Positions 5,251-5,633 of a stretch of DNA of 5,633 nucleotides are shown in pieces (position 1 is the first letter of the stretch; the number at the start of each line of letters is the position of its first letter). The position numbers and the translations under genes were made by a program. The notes beneath the pieces were generated by a model. The model had not been told where the DNA came from, ran no database searches, and saw only the letters and a program-made list of their open reading frames with translations. The stretch comes from Ectopseudomonas composti (lineage in GTDB: Bacteria; Pseudomonadota; Gammaproteobacteria; Pseudomonadales; Pseudomonadaceae), in NCBI GenBank assembly GCA_946886245.1, contig CAMPIF010000318.1, positions 1-5,633 on the forward strand. The letters run 5' to 3'.

Positions 5251-5633
5251 ATGATCACCTGCACTATTCGCCGCATTCTGCCGCTGTCTTTCGCCGTATT
5301 GCTTGCCAGTGGCTCGGCACTGGCTGGTGAACCTTCCCGTCCGGAGTGCATCGCCCCGAGCAAGCCAGGCGGCGGTTTCGACCTGACCTGCAAGCTGGCC
5401 CAGGCCGGTTTCAAGGATGAAGGCCTGCTCAAGGCGCCGATGCGCGTGACCTACATGCCTGGCGGCATCGGCGCCGTGGCCTACAACGCCATCGCCGCCA
5501 ACCGCCGGGCAGAATCCGGCACCCTGGTGGCCTTCTCCGGCGCTTCGCTGCTGAACCTGGCCTTGGGCAAGTACGGTCGTTTCGACGAGACCGCAGTGAA
5601 GTGGCTGGCCACCGTCGGCAACGATTACGGCAC
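5251..5633 (+). CDS. tctC: Tripartite tricarboxylate transporter substrate-binding protein, TctC family (C-terminus cut off by window edge)
   Basis: The first 127 complete codons are visible and the frame is open at the right edge; the family is usually about 320 aa. A signal peptide is evident: basic IRR at 6-8, a hydrophobic core at 9-20, and the AXA site A23-L24-A25, giving a mature protein that starts GEPSRPEC. The family motif PSKPGGGFDLTCKLAQ (36-51) and VTYMPGGIGAVAYN (66-79) fit TctC/Bug proteins (Pfam PF03401-type), where these loops hold a carboxylate ligand. TctC delivers substrate in the periplasm to the TctA/TctB membrane pair, which import it with cations; those genes are expected just past the window. 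Two cysteines of the mature protein, C33 and C47, could form a periplasmic disulfide (inference). The gene starts 40 bp after the porin stop with no terminator between, so it is probably co-transcribed. Family assignment is secure; the ligand (citrate, aconitate or another carboxylate) is not. Confidence 0.88.
   Translation, partial: MITCTIRRILPLSFAVLLASGSALAGEPSRPECIAPSKPGGGFDLTCKLAQAGFKDEGLLKAPMRVTYMPGGIGAVAYNAIAANRRAESGTLVAFSGASLLNLALGKYGRFDETAVKWLATVGNDYG

Noticed and set aside
5220..5432. A 70-codon minus-strand open frame opposite the start of tctC
   Set aside because: It overlaps the tctC ribosome site and signal peptide and has no start context or family resemblance.
2843..5633. Calling the locus a gallate (gal) degradation cluster on the strength of the GalD-like isomerase
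   Set aside because: No gallate dioxygenase, hydratase or aldolase is visible, and the linked porin and TctC point to carboxylate uptake. The family label alone does not fix the pathway.

Overview
The window looks like a chromosomal segment of a Gram-negative gammaproteobacterium, most likely Pseudomonas or a close relative. Base composition is high in G+C with strong third-position G/C use, and the genes include an OprD-family porin and an OsmC-YcaO fusion protein of a kind I know from Pseudomonas and related genera. No RNA gene, CRISPR array, insertion sequence or phage gene is visible.

Layout: two genes run leftward and three run rightward from one divergent promoter region. On the minus strand are the first 522 residues of an OsmC-domain/YcaO-domain protein (cut by the left edge) and, upstream of it, a complete LysR-type regulator (310 aa). 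After a 212-bp intergenic region that is clearly A+T-richer than its surroundings, the plus strand carries a complete PrpF/GalD-family allylic isomerase (358 aa), a complete OprD-family porin (416 aa), and the N-terminal 127 residues of a TctC-type periplasmic solute-binding protein cut by the right edge. The two gaps between plus-strand genes are 40 bp each with no terminator, so these three genes look like one operon. It probably continues with the TctB/TctA membrane subunits beyond the window.

Reading the three together: the porin brings a carboxylate across the outer membrane, the TctC protein captures it in the periplasm for a tripartite tricarboxylate transporter, and the PrpF-family enzyme moves a carbon-carbon double bond in an unsaturated polycarboxylate in the cytoplasm. 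The divergent LysR protein is the natural candidate regulator. The substrate cannot be read from the sequence. Aconitate-like tricarboxylates or 4-oxalomesaconate (gallate / protocatechuate 4,5-cleavage pathway) are the leading ideas; no ring-cleavage gene is present here.

The most notable non-coding structure is in the divergent region: a 22-bp imperfect direct repeat (18/22 identical) with a 30-bp period. Its right copy covers the -35 element of the best promoter for the isomerase operon. This fits a two-site LysR-type operator. The window otherwise looks like an ordinary catabolic and transport locus; I see no convincing sign of an entirely new system.
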